Origin: G963665085 sp963665085
Lineage (GTDB): Bacteria; Bacteroidota; Bacteroidia; Bacteroidales; JAAAOM01
Assembly: GCA_963665085.2 (NCBI GenBank)
Contig: CAXXXS010000001.1
Location: 1,612,001 to 1,676,000, forward strand
Length of the DNA: 64,000 nt
Reading direction: 5' to 3'
The translations under genes and the position numbers were made by a program. The notes beneath the pieces were generated by a model. It made no database searches and was not told the origin of the DNA. It saw nothing but the letters and a program-made list of their open reading frames with translations. Shown here piece by piece: positions 17,162 to 27,000 of the stretch (position 1 is the first letter of the stretch; every line of letters begins with the position of its first letter).

Positions 17162-17872
17162 CTAAAGAACAATATTTAGAACTTTTGTTATTTCTTCCCC
17201 TTTTGTAAGAACCATCATATGAGAGCCTCCATCAATTAGGAAGTCATAATCAATATTCTTATCTGGTAAAGTATGATCATTTTCGCCATGAATATGAATG
17301 ATTTTATCATCATAGGTATCTCTTTCCCAAGTCACAATTAGTTGAACTGCCCGTTTCATAAAAACTTTGTCTTTATCATCAAGCATCGCTTTAAATATTT
17401 CTTCCTCCTTTTTTCTGTCTGGCTCTACAAGAGGTTGAGCAACTTTTGCTCCTTGCTTTACTAGTTCGGCAGGAAAGGCTTTATGCGTTGGAAAATATTT
17501 CAACATCCGATATCTTCCCGGGAGTTCCTGACGACATTTTGCACTTGAAATAATAATTGTTTTTTGGGGATTTAAAGTATTTGTTAACTCTGTAGCAATC
17601 ATTCCTCCCAACGAAAATCCTATTATTATAAAATCTTGTGTTGTATCAATTTGTTCTGCTAGTTTCTTTGCATAGCTAAACATGGTATCGTCCTTGTCTG
17701 GAACAATGTATTTGATGTAATGGGGTGTATATTCCTCAGGTAAAACAAGATTTTTAAAAACCCGCTCATCGGAGCCATGTCCGGGGATAAGATAGGCATT
17801 ACATCTTTGTTGAGACATTGTATTTATGGAACAAAAAATAACAAAATATAATAATGCTATAATCTTCTTCAT
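17162..17872 (-). CDS. Exported alpha/beta-hydrolase-like protein, 236 aa
   Basis: A short signal peptide (LLYFVIFCSINTMS) precedes a compact alpha/beta hydrolase. The nucleophile elbow is IGFSLGGMIA (Ser in GFSLGG), an Asp-bearing strand follows near HGENDHTLPD, and the late His is in GGSHMMV. Substrate unknown. It lies between two lipA copies, 15 bp after the upstream lipA paralogue on the minus strand. A link to lipoylation is only suggested by position. Confidence 0.8.
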   Translation of the reverse strand: MKKIIALLYFVIFCSINTMSQQRCNAYLIPGHGSDERVFKNLVLPEEYTPHYIKYIVPDKDDTMFSYAKKLAEQIDTTQDFIIIGFSLGGMIATELTNTLNPQKTIIISSAKCRQELPGRYRMLKYFPTHKAFPAELVKQGAKVAQPLVEPDRKKEEEIFKAMLDDKDKVFMKRAVQLIVTWERDTYDDKIIHIHGENDHTLPDKNIDYDFLIDGGSHMMVLTKGEEITKVLNIVL

Positions 17873-17887
17873 CTTAATTAAAGAGTT

Positions 17888-18751
17888 CTATCCTGCATGA
17901 GCTTCAGCCCTGTATGATGATCTTACCAAAGGACTACTTTCAACAAATTTAAATCCTTTTTTAAGTCCAATCTCTTTAAAATTCTCAAACTCCTCTGGTG
18001 TGTAATATTTTGTTACTTGTAAATGTTCTCTTGTTGGAGCAAGGTATTGACCAATTGTAACTACAGATACTTTTGCTTCAAGTAAATCATCCATTGTTTG
18101 AAGAACTTCCTCTTCTGTTTCTCCCAAACCGAGCATTATCCCTGATTTAGCGATAATTCCTTTTTCAGCAATATATTTTAGCACATTCAAACTCCTTCTA
18201 TATTTTGCAACACTTCTGATTTGAGGTGTTAATCGTTCAACAGTTTCGAGGTTATGAGATATCACATCAGGTTTTGCATCAATTACTTTTTGTAGGGCAT
18301 CATAATCTTCTCTAAAATCCGGAATTAAGGTTTCTATTTTTGTTTCAGGATTAACACTTTTAATCTCTTGAATTGTTTTTGCCCAAATATCAGCACCTCC
18401 ATCCTCTAAATCATCACGATCTACAGAGGTTACTACGCAATGTTTTAGTTCCATAATTCTTACAGATTCTGCTACTTTAGCAGGTTCTTCCAAATCAACA
18501 GGCAAAGGCTTACCTGTTTTAACCCCACAGAATTTACAGGAACGTGTACATATATCTCCCAAAATCATAAATGTAGCTGTTCCCCTATTCCAACATTCAC
18601 CAATATTTGGACAATTCCCACTTGTACAGATTGTATGTAATTTATATTGATTTACCAGGTTCTTTACTTTTGAGTAACTTTCACCCTTTGGCATTTTCAT
18701 CTTCATCCAGCGTGGAAGCCTGTTCACAGGCTTTTTATCATTTTCACTCAT
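17888..18751 (-). CDS. lipA: Lipoyl synthase, second copy, 287 aa
   Basis: This full-length LipA paralogue has the auxiliary motif CTSGNCPNIGEC, the radical-SAM motif CTRSCKFC and the C-terminal RSSYRAE serine. It differs from the copy at 16138-17010 throughout but keeps every expected ligand, so it should be active. The two copies probably arose by duplication with the hydrolase gene between them, or one was acquired. It has its own upstream region (18752-18814), so the two copies may be expressed separately. Confidence 0.94.
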   Translation of the reverse strand: MSENDKKPVNRLPRWMKMKMPKGESYSKVKNLVNQYKLHTICTSGNCPNIGECWNRGTATFMILGDICTRSCKFCGVKTGKPLPVDLEEPAKVAESVRIMELKHCVVTSVDRDDLEDGGADIWAKTIQEIKSVNPETKIETLIPDFREDYDALQKVIDAKPDVISHNLETVERLTPQIRSVAKYRRSLNVLKYIAEKGIIAKSGIMLGLGETEEEVLQTMDDLLEAKVSVVTIGQYLAPTREHLQVTKYYTPEEFENFKEIGLKKGFKFVESSPLVRSSYRAEAHAG

Positions 18752-18814
18752 TTTTATTCAATTATAGAGCACAAAAGTAAAAGATTTTTATTGGCCTTAC
18801 TAAAAAAACAAAAA

Positions 18815-18846
18815 TCCGCATTCCTAATTAGAAGCAGGAATGCGGA
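18815..18846 (-). terminator. Intrinsic terminator for the BlaI/M56 operon
   Basis: TCCGCATTCCT (18815-18825) is a perfect complement of AGGAATGCGGA (18836-18846) across a 10-nt loop. On the minus strand it is followed by a run of T interrupted once (complement of 18804-18814). It lies 23 bp after the M56 gene stop. Confidence 0.9.
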
Positions 18847-18869
18847 CTCTCAACATTTATATTATTAAA

Positions 18870-21164
18870 TCATCTTACAATCACACCTTCGCTCTCTGCG
18901 TCAAAATTAGGAGGAAACAACGTATTTGAGTTTGCCTTTGCTCCTTTTAGTTTTGTGTTTTTCAATATCGCTTCACTCAAAATAGCGCCTGACAGATCTG
19001 CTTCTCTTAAATCAGCATCCGACAAGTCTGCTTCTTTAAGATTTGCAGAACGAAAACTAGCATGTCGAGCATCTGCATTTTTTAGAATCGCTTCTTTCAT
19101 TTCTGCGCTGGTGAATGAAGCTTCTCGTAATATTGCACCGCTTAAATTTGCTTCTTTTAAATTTGAACTGCGTAGCTGAGCATTAAATAAATTAGCATTC
19201 GATAAATTTATTTCTTTTAACTCTGCACCATTTAAGTTAACCTCTTCGAAATTGATCCCAGTCAAATCAAAATCATACAAATTCGCTCCTTTTAATTGAG
19301 GAATCAATCCAGGAGAATTAATCCTCCATTCATTCCACGCGTCAACTCCTTCTGTTAATTTCGACATATGCTCACTAACCATATCATCATCACTATTATA
19401 GTGACGTACCTGGGTCCTGACTTCATACCTGGCTTCACGAACACCTTCTTTAATCTCATCAATTATTTCATCAACATCAATTTCAACGGCTATTTCATGA
19501 ATAGCATCTGAGATTTCTTCATAAATCTCATCAAAGTCAATATCGTTGATGGCGTCACCGACTTCATCCATCGCATCTTCAATTGCTTCGCCAATATCAT
19601 CTTTGTCTATGTCCTCAATGATAATTTCAATCTCTTCCATGGCATCTTCGATAATTTCATCGATATCATCACTTGAGTTATGCTTAACATGTACGACATA
19701 TTTGCGTTCCATTTCTGCTTCATCAACTTCTTTCTGTGCCCGCTCCATCTCTTCTTGAGCTTGCTGAAGTTCTGCCTTGGCTTCTTCTAATTCTTTTCTT
19801 TCTTTTTTAGAAAGTTTTTCATGAGCTTTCTGAAGTTCATATTCTGCTCTTTCTAATTCTTTTTGAGCTTTTTCTAATTCCAGTTTCGCATTCTTTAATT
19901 CTTCTGCGTCCTGTTCTTCATTAATTTCTTTTTTTATAACATACTTTCTTTCCTTTTCTATAATCTTTTTTGATTCTCCTGAAACAGAATCATCTCCTTC
20001 TTCCAGACTTTTCAATTGATCATATTGAATATCATTTTTTGTGGTATCTTTTAATTCAATCTTTATTACCTTAACATCTTCTGGATCCTGGTTTCGAATT
20101 TCACTCTTATCGGATGTAAAACCAGTAGAAAAAGCGATTGTTAAGAAGCCAAGAAAAATTACACAGGAAGCAATAAATCCCTCGTTAAAATTAGATTTCA
20201 TTTTTCTTTGATTTAAAATTCTTTGCACTCGTTTTAATAATTGATTTTTAGACGTAGAAAATGCAACAGCTAAATGTCCCGATCGAATACGTCTCTCTTC
20301 CATATTAGCTAACGCTTTTACAAAATTTACAGAATCACCTGTTAAAGAAATAGCGATATCATCACAACAATTCTCTCTTTCCATTTTTACAACTGTAGAA
20401 ATCCACCATACAGCCGGGTGATAGAAAAACAGAATCTCAACAATTTTCTGCAGAATATTTATGAAATAATCGTTCCTTTTTATATGTGCTAATTCATGGG
20501 CAATAATACACTCTATTTCCTTTGTAGACAATCCGCTTAATGCTGAAAGGGGAATTAAAATTACAGGTTTAATAAATCCAATTACCAGAGGTACTTTTGT
20601 TAACGAAGATTGTAATAGTTGAATTTTTTGCTTCATTCCCAGTTTTTCCTCAAGAGATAATAATTTATCCTGCCAATTTTTATTCAATGGAATAACCCTG
20701 TAATTTTTCATTCGCTGTAGATAAACAAGGTTGCCAATAAATCTTAACGATAGCAGTAATATGCCAAATACCCAAACCATTGCTATAAAAGTAAAATAGC
20801 GACTAAAAAAAGATTTAATAACTTCAACCTGGGCTCTTAGAAATGGCTCCTCTTCACTCTCCTCCAGCATAATCTCCGGGACAACCCAACCATTAGTTTT
20901 TTCTTGAACTTCAGTTATTTGTATATTGCTCACAAAAGCAATTTCTTTTTGAGCTTTGAAATTATTCGTGAAAGTATACACGCCAACACCAAGAATAAAG
21001 ATATAGGATACAGAAGCAATAAAATATCTTAGCTGTGCGGAAAATCTACCGAGAATTATTAAAAGTATACCTAATAAAGCTGCAATTACCGCAATCTGCC
21101 AAATGGAATGAAAAATTGTCCATCCAATGGCTTCCGTAAAGTTATCTGGTAGTATATTTTTCAT
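18870..21164 (-). CDS. BlaR1/MecR1-type M56 membrane peptidase with coiled coil and pentapeptide repeats, 764 aa
   Basis: M56 proteins sense a signal outside and cleave a BlaI-type repressor inside. Membrane helices are at about 15-40, 45-65, 122-150 and 325-350. The zinc motif is HELAH at 223-227. The part after the last helix is unusual: a charged coiled coil (about 395-480), a very acidic helical stretch rich in DEI/EDA (about 495-600), then at least twenty pentapeptide repeats of the A(D/N)Lxx type (about 625-745), which form a right-handed beta-helix. Typical BlaR1 instead ends in a penicillin-binding domain outside the membrane. The gene follows blaI by 12 bp. Function is likely signal-responsive derepression; the role of the pentapeptide part is unknown. 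Confidence 0.9.
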   Translation of the reverse strand: MKNILPDNFTEAIGWTIFHSIWQIAVIAALLGILLIILGRFSAQLRYFIASVSYIFILGVGVYTFTNNFKAQKEIAFVSNIQITEVQEKTNGWVVPEIMLEESEEEPFLRAQVEVIKSFFSRYFTFIAMVWVFGILLLSLRFIGNLVYLQRMKNYRVIPLNKNWQDKLLSLEEKLGMKQKIQLLQSSLTKVPLVIGFIKPVILIPLSALSGLSTKEIECIIAHELAHIKRNDYFINILQKIVEILFFYHPAVWWISTVVKMERENCCDDIAISLTGDSVNFVKALANMEERRIRSGHLAVAFSTSKNQLLKRVQRILNQRKMKSNFNEGFIASCVIFLGFLTIAFSTGFTSDKSEIRNQDPEDVKVIKIELKDTTKNDIQYDQLKSLEEGDDSVSGESKKIIEKERKYVIKKEINEEQDAEELKNAKLELEKAQKELERAEYELQKAHEKLSKKERKELEEAKAELQQAQEEMERAQKEVDEAEMERKYVVHVKHNSSDDIDEIIEDAMEEIEIIIEDIDKDDIGEAIEDAMDEVGDAINDIDFDEIYEEISDAIHEIAVEIDVDEIIDEIKEGVREARYEVRTQVRHYNSDDDMVSEHMSKLTEGVDAWNEWRINSPGLIPQLKGANLYDFDLTGINFEEVNLNGAELKEINLSNANLFNAQLRSSNLKEANLSGAILREASFTSAEMKEAILKNADARHASFRSANLKEADLSDADLREADLSGAILSEAILKNTKLKGAKANSNTLFPPNFDAESEGVIVR

Positions 21165-21176
21165 GATTCAAGGCTT

Positions 21177-21551
21177 TTACTTTTCTTCAATTTCGTTAAT
21201 TATACTTTTTATTTTCTGTAATTCTTCAGATGAAGTTTTATGATTACCCAATAATTGCATTACCATCTCTGATGCAGATCCGGCAAAAGTATTTTCCAAA
21301 AAACGTTCAAGTAAATTCGAACGGGTCTTTTCTTTTCCAATATTTGGATAATAAACATGGCCACGCCCTTCTGTTTCTCTCGTTAGAAATCCTTTCTCAT
21401 GCATATTTTGCATAATTTTTAACGTTGTAGTATAAGTGACAGTTTTTATTTCACTTAGTTGCTCGTGAACAAAACGAACTGTTGCTGAACCACTCTCCCA
21501 TAAAACATTTAAGATCTCTAATTCTGCTGCTGTAGGATTCTGATTTTCCAT
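21177..21551 (-). CDS. BlaI/MecI/CopY-family transcriptional repressor, 124 aa
   Basis: This is a winged-helix repressor: TAAELEILNVLWESGSATV at the N-terminus, the recognition helix region TVTYTTTLKIMQNM and the wing GRGHVYYPN. The C-terminal dimerisation helices contain the expected cleavage region for an M56 protease. Family length is about 120-130 residues. It is the promoter-proximal gene of a two-gene operon with the M56 peptidase, and three dyads upstream form its likely autoregulatory site. Confidence 0.94.
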   Translation of the reverse strand: MENQNPTAAELEILNVLWESGSATVRFVHEQLSEIKTVTYTTTLKIMQNMHEKGFLTRETEGRGHVYYPNIGKEKTRSNLLERFLENTFAGSASEMVMQLLGNHKTSSEELQKIKSIINEIEEK

Positions 21552-21561
21552 AAATTATTTA

Positions 21562-21636
21562 TCTACGACTAATTTCGTAGACAAATATATACGACAACAA
21601 TCGTAATTGCAAGTTTTTAATACGAAAAAAATCGTA
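21562..21636 (-). promoter_or_regulatory. BlaI promoter with three TACGA-N6-TCGTA operators
   Basis: Three dyads share the form TACGA-N6-TCGTA: 21564-21579 (extended to TCTACGA/TCGTAGA, 21562-21581), 21590-21605 and 21621-21636. On the minus strand a promoter fits exactly: TTG at 21610-21612, a 20-bp spacer, and TATATTTG at 21582-21589. Operator 2 fills the spacer between the two promoter elements, operator 1 covers the transcription start, and operator 3 lies upstream. Half-site TACGA is a variant of the BlaI-family TACA/TGTA sites. Confidence 0.88.
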
Positions 21637-21677
21637 ATAAATGTTAAAATTTTGGATTAGTACATATAAAATGCTGG

Positions 21678-22460
21678 TTATTGGTTCTTTAACCATTCAA
21701 GCCACTGTTCCATACCTTCTCCGGTTTTAACAGACAATTCTATAAATTCAAGATGATGATTAACGCGCATTGCGTATTGTTTTATTTTTTCAACATCTAT
21801 ATCCAGGTAGGGAACAAGATCCATTTTATTGATAATACAAAGATGGGAAGACTCAAACATATAAGGATATTTTAAGGGTTTATCTTCACCTTCTGTTGTA
21901 CTTATAATAACTACTCTTTTGCTTTCGCCTAAATCAAACAATGAAGGACAAACCAGGTTTCCAACATTTTCTATCATCAACAGAGAATCAGCTTCTACTT
22001 CTAATTCTTTTATTGCAGAATTTATCATTTCAGAATCAAGGTGACAGCCATTACCTGTATTAATTTGAATGGCAGGTACACCTGTAGCATGAATCCTATC
22101 TGCATCATTTGAAGTTTGTTGGTCACCTTCGATAACAAAAAACTTCATTGTAGATTTTAAAGCTTCAATGGTTTTCTCTAACAATGATGTTTTTCCAGAG
22201 CCCGGAGAACTAACCAGGTTAAATGCTTTAATATTTTTTGCATCAAAATATCCCCTGTTTCGCTCGGCTAGCAAATTGTTTTTTAGGAGTACGTCTTGCT
22301 GAATTTCAATTGTTTTTTCGTGAGAATGTGAATGATTATGCTCATGCTCATGATGATGGTGGTGATGTTCATGATCATGGTGGTGATGATTATGTTGACT
22401 ACCCGGTTTTGTCAAAACAAATTTTTCGTCAGGATTGGAACATCCGCAAGTATCACACAT
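21678..22460 (-). CDS. hypB: Hydrogenase nickel incorporation GTPase HypB, 260 aa
   Basis: HypB is a GTPase that stores and delivers nickel to [NiFe] hydrogenase (and sometimes urease). The N-terminus has a CDTCGCS motif, then a His-rich nickel store at about 23-47. The GTPase P-loop is SSPGSGKTSL, with G3/G4 elements ENVGNLVCP and NKMDLVP. It lies 11 bp after hypA. No hydrogenase or other hyp genes are in the window. Confidence 0.95.
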   Translation of the reverse strand: MCDTCGCSNPDEKFVLTKPGSQHNHHHHDHEHHHHHHEHEHNHSHSHEKTIEIQQDVLLKNNLLAERNRGYFDAKNIKAFNLVSSPGSGKTSLLEKTIEALKSTMKFFVIEGDQQTSNDADRIHATGVPAIQINTGNGCHLDSEMINSAIKELEVEADSLLMIENVGNLVCPSLFDLGESKRVVIISTTEGEDKPLKYPYMFESSHLCIINKMDLVPYLDIDVEKIKQYAMRVNHHLEFIELSVKTGEGMEQWLEWLKNQ

Positions 22461-22471
22461 AAGAACAAGTT

Positions 22472-22816
22472 TTAGTTAATTTGAATAGATTTTATCTTTA
22501 ACTCTTTTCCCTCAATAACTTCGGTAAATGAGTTACACACAGGGCAAAGTACAAATAATTCTTTACTTTTTATAATTTTTCCGCACGAAATACATCTTAA
22601 TTTTGAAGTGACTTGAATTATTTCAACTATAGCAGCTTCTAAAATGGTTTGTTTCACTGCAGAATCCATTGCAACTTTTAATGTTTCAACTACAACACCT
22701 GACGCTTCTCCTACCAAAAGTTCAATTTTGGAGACTTTTTCATGCTCAGCATTATTTTCCTTTACTGATTCTAAAACAATTTCTACAATATTATGTGCTA
22801 TTGATAACTCATGCAT
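22472..22816 (-). CDS. hypA: Hydrogenase nickel chaperone HypA, 114 aa
   Basis: HypA passes nickel to HypB and hydrogenase. The nickel-binding N-terminus MHELSIA is intact, with the zinc knuckle CISCG ... CPVC in the C-terminal half. Length is normal for the family. It sits between the response regulator (13-bp gap) and hypB (11-bp gap), so the three are likely one minus-strand transcript. Confidence 0.95.
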   Translation of the reverse strand: MHELSIAHNIVEIVLESVKENNAEHEKVSKIELLVGEASGVVVETLKVAMDSAVKQTILEAAIVEIIQVTSKLRCISCGKIIKSKELFVLCPVCNSFTEVIEGKELKIKSIQIN

Positions 22817-22829
22817 TGTACATAACGAA

Positions 22830-23891
22830 TCATCCCAGTGTAAATCCGGCTATCATAATCTCTTGCTCAATATTTCTAAGTGTATGCTTTAACGCTTCAA
22901 TATCTGAAAAACTATTCGAATTTATACTTTCAACATAATTCTCATATTTTGATGCAAATAACAACATCTTATCTGACGCATTAAAATATCCATTATCACT
23001 AATTGATTTTATTTCATGACCTTCTGTATTTATTGATAATATCCTTATCTCAATATTTAAGGTTATTGTTCTATACTTATGATGAATTCTATCAATTTCA
23101 ACTAAGGCAAAAGAAGCTTTTTCTGAGATAGACTGTTGAAAACGATCCTGAAAATACTTATCTAACCGGATTATTATTTCATCAAACGTACTTCTTAAGC
23201 CAATCTCAGACTTAATATTAATCATTTTAGGAAACAAACTATTTAAAATAATAGCTGCTTCATTGCAAAATTGTTCTTGCCCACAATGAAAATACAACAA
23301 ATTAATTAATCCATTTTTTTCATATACAAACGATCCTGAATGTGTTTGAACTTCAGTCTGAGATTTTAATTCTATATAATCAGGAAAAAAAGATTTAATA
23401 TTTTCATCCTCATCTTGCATAATATATTGATTTATTTGCTCTAAAAAGTCTTGAGGGGTTTCCAATATTTTTGTGACCTCTTGGTTGCCTGATATTCCTG
23501 CAGATTGCTTTTTATATCTAAACAGTTGAGTTAAATTTTTTACTCTGGCGAGTAACTCAAGCCTATCAATAGGTTTTGATACGTAATCGTTTGCCCCCGA
23601 TTCAAAACCATTAAGCCTTGAATCACGATCGTCAAGGGCAGTAACAAGAATTATAGGAGTATCTTTAATCTTCTCGTCGCCTCTTACTCTTCTACAAACC
23701 TCAAACCCATCAATATGCGGCATCATCACATCCAGCAGAACTACGTCAGGCTGATGTTCATAAATTTGATCCAGGGCTTGTTGTCCGTCTTCTGCAAAAA
23801 ATAACTCGTAATCTTCCCTGAACAAAATAGATTCTAAAAGTTGTCTTCCAATTAACTGATCGTCTACAATCAAAATTTTATAAATATCCAT
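22830..23891 (-). CDS. Response regulator with a degenerate PP2C/SpoIIE-like output domain, 353 aa
   Basis: Residues 1-120 are a receiver: DDQLIGRQ, the phospho-acceptor Asp in VLLDVMMPHIDGF and the Lys in YVSKPIDR. Residues 135-353 follow the layout of a SpoIIE-type phosphatase: FFPDYIEL, then SGSFVYEKNGLINL where active members have SGDFYW, then FHCGQEQ where active members have DCTGHG. The Asp and Gly residues that bind metals are lost, so this looks like a pseudophosphatase. It is divergent from the ABC-fusion gene at 24020 and likely co-transcribed with hypA and hypB. It may dock a phosphoprotein rather than hydrolyse it (inference). Confidence 0.75.
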   Translation of the reverse strand: MDIYKILIVDDQLIGRQLLESILFREDYELFFAEDGQQALDQIYEHQPDVVLLDVMMPHIDGFEVCRRVRGDEKIKDTPIILVTALDDRDSRLNGFESGANDYVSKPIDRLELLARVKNLTQLFRYKKQSAGISGNQEVTKILETPQDFLEQINQYIMQDEDENIKSFFPDYIELKSQTEVQTHSGSFVYEKNGLINLLYFHCGQEQFCNEAAIILNSLFPKMINIKSEIGLRSTFDEIIIRLDKYFQDRFQQSISEKASFALVEIDRIHHKYRTITLNIEIRILSINTEGHEIKSISDNGYFNASDKMLLFASKYENYVESINSNSFSDIEALKHTLRNIEQEIMIAGFTLG

Positions 23892-24019
23892 TAACTTAAG
23901 AATTTACAAAGAGTAAGTTAAAGTTAGATGTTTTCATTATATTTAACTAAAGCTTATCTTTAAATGTTGAAGTTTTTTTTATTTGATATCCAGATAAATT
24001 TAAATTATAAATAGTATTT

Positions 24020-27000
24020 GTGAATACAATTGCCCTAAAATCTATTGTACGACTTTTCTCGATAACTTCCCTGATTCCTGCAAAAGATGACCAGGAAAAC
24101 CATGAAGTTATTATTAACGAATATTTAAGTCAATACACTGGAACAGATGAAATTTTTCAATTCATCGGCATGTATGCTTTTTACAGAAATCAATTAAAAA
24201 AGAAAGAATCATCAGATTTTCACAAAAGAATTTCCTCTTTATCTGTCAAATCACTTCAAATTTGTTACCAGTTAATCGAACAGCTTTCTCAAAAAGAACG
24301 TCTGATACTCTTATCTCAGCTTCTTGAGATTCTTAAATCGCAACTGCAAAAAATTGAAATATTCGACTATATATCGACAATCTCAAAAGTATTGCGTATT
24401 GAAGAACTGGACTTTAACCGACTCTTTAAATATGTTTTACGACAAGATGTTGAAGGTCTGCTTATTTATACGGACTCATCGAGAACAGAAGAAAAAAAAC
24501 CAGGATATGTAAACTGGAGGCACCTTAAAGGAGAAATTCATCTCATCTATTTTGACAATATAAAAACATGCTTTTTTTACATAATTTTCGAAGATGATCA
24601 TATAACCCTGAATGACCAAAAAATAAAATCAAACAAAATTTATAGTCTCAACTGGGGAGAAACTATTCGTAGTTTTAAGTTTAAGCCTATTATCTTTAGT
24701 GATGTTATTAAAGAATTCCACAATCCTGAACTATTAAAAAACAGAAAATTAATCATAAAAGATTTAGAATATTCTTTTCAGAATGGATTAAAAGGAATGC
24801 ATCCTTTTAATCTTGATGAAGAAACCGGACAATTAATAGGAATCATAGGTGGTAGTGGTACTGGCAAGACTACACTTTTAAATTTATTAAATGGTAATCT
24901 CAAACCAGAAAAAGGAAATATTTACATTAATGGTAAGGATTTACATAATAACCTTAGCGAACTAAAAAGTCTCATTGGTTATGTGCCTCAAGACGAATTA
25001 TTACTTGAGGACTTAACCGTTTACCAAAACTTATATTTTAATGCCAAGTTATGTTTTGGTGATAAACCTGAAGAATTTATTATCTCCCGGGTTTACAAAA
25101 TTCTTAAAGAATTACAATTAGAAAACATAAAGGACCTAACTGTAGGAAACCCTCTCCAAAAAGTTATTAGTGGTGGACAAAGGAAAAGAATAAATATTGC
25201 ATTGGAGCTGATGCGTGAGCCATCTGTTTTTATGGTGGATGAACCAACATCCGGATTATCTTCCAACGATTCATTAAAAGTTATGAGCCTTTTAAAAGAA
25301 CAAACTTTTAAGGGAAAAATGGTTTTTGTAAATATCCACCAACCTTCTTCTGAAATCTATAAAATGTTCGATAAAATAATCGTTCTTGATAAAGGTGGAT
25401 ATGTAATTTATCAGGGTAATCCACTTGATGCTATTGTATATTTTAAAGAAAAAACAAATCAGATAGGGGCTAACATCAGGGAATGTGTTCATTGTGGAAA
25501 TGTTAAACCAGAACAAATACTGGAAATTATTGAACACCCAAAAATTGATGAATTCGGTAATCTTACATCACATCGGGCCATTGAACCCAAAGATTGGTAT
25601 GATGAATATAAAAAATCGTTAGACCCAGTAAACATTATAGTTACAGAACCTGAAAAATCACAGGAACAACTTTTTAATCCGCCAAAATCATTAACTCAGT
25701 TTAACATTTTTTTCAAAAGAAATTTTTTGTCAAAAATCCAGGACAAACAATACTTACTTATCAGCCTACTGGAAGCTCCAATGCTTGCTGCAATCTTGGG
25801 ATACTTTTCCAGGTATGCAGCAGGAACAGAAGAAAATCCTGCTAAATATATTTTCCTTGAAAACAGCAGCATGCCTGTTTATTTTTTCATGTCAGTCATT
25901 GTTGCACTTTTTATTGGATTAATTGTTAGTGCAGAACAAATTATTCAAGACCAAAAAATAATCAATCGAGAGAAATTTTTAAGCCTGAGCAGAACAAGTT
26001 ATTTAAATTCAAAAATAAGTTTTCTGTTTTTACTCTCTGCTGTCCAGATGCTCTTATATGTAATAATTGGAAATTTCATTGTTGGATTGAAAGGGATGAA
26101 TTTCACATTCTGGCTAGTGCTTTTTACAATAGCTTGCAATGCCAATATGATGGGGTTAAATATTTCAGCCGGATTGAAATCTTTAATTGCTATTTATGTA
26201 CTGGTCCCTTTACTTATTGTCCCTCAACTTCTATTAAGCGGTTCTGCTATAAAATTTGACAAACTCCCTAAGTCTTTATCTTCTGATAAATATGTGCCCT
26301 TAGTAGGGGATCTAATGGTATCAAGATGGGCGTACGAGGCATTACTTGTTGATCAATTCAAAAAAAACAAATACAACAATAATTTTTATGTAATTGATAA
26401 AGAATTAAGTAAAATAAATTACAAACTAAGTTTTCTTATCCCGGAAATTGAATGGAGACTAATGAGTTTAAAATCCGAAAATGAAAAAGATAATAACCTT
26501 GACACGGCCCTTTATTCTTTTGTTGATTCTGAAATCAATAAACATTTTGATTTTGAAAAGAATAACCGACCTAATAAATTAGTACAAATAGAAGAATGGG
26601 ATGAAAACTTACAAATTGAAAAAACAAAGCTTTCAAAGATTAAAATTAATCTTATCAAGTATCGCGATAAACAAATAAATGAGCTGCGAAAAAATAACGA
26701 TCCGGGTTATCTTGTCAGGACAAAAGAAATTTATCATAATCAAGCCATTGATGATTTAGTAACCGCAAAAGATGAAAGGAATAAATTTGTTCTTACTGAA
26801 AATGGTATTATTCAAAAAGCTGATCCTGTTTATGAAGAACCTCTATCAAACTTTGGACGGGCTCATTTTTTTGCCCCAGTTAAAATTGCAGGAAAAATAA
26901 AAGTTGATACACTATGGTTCAATATTTTTGTAATCTGGTTAATTACTTTTTTCTTATATTTTGCACTAATTAACGATAGTTTTAGAAAATTCAGTGAGTT

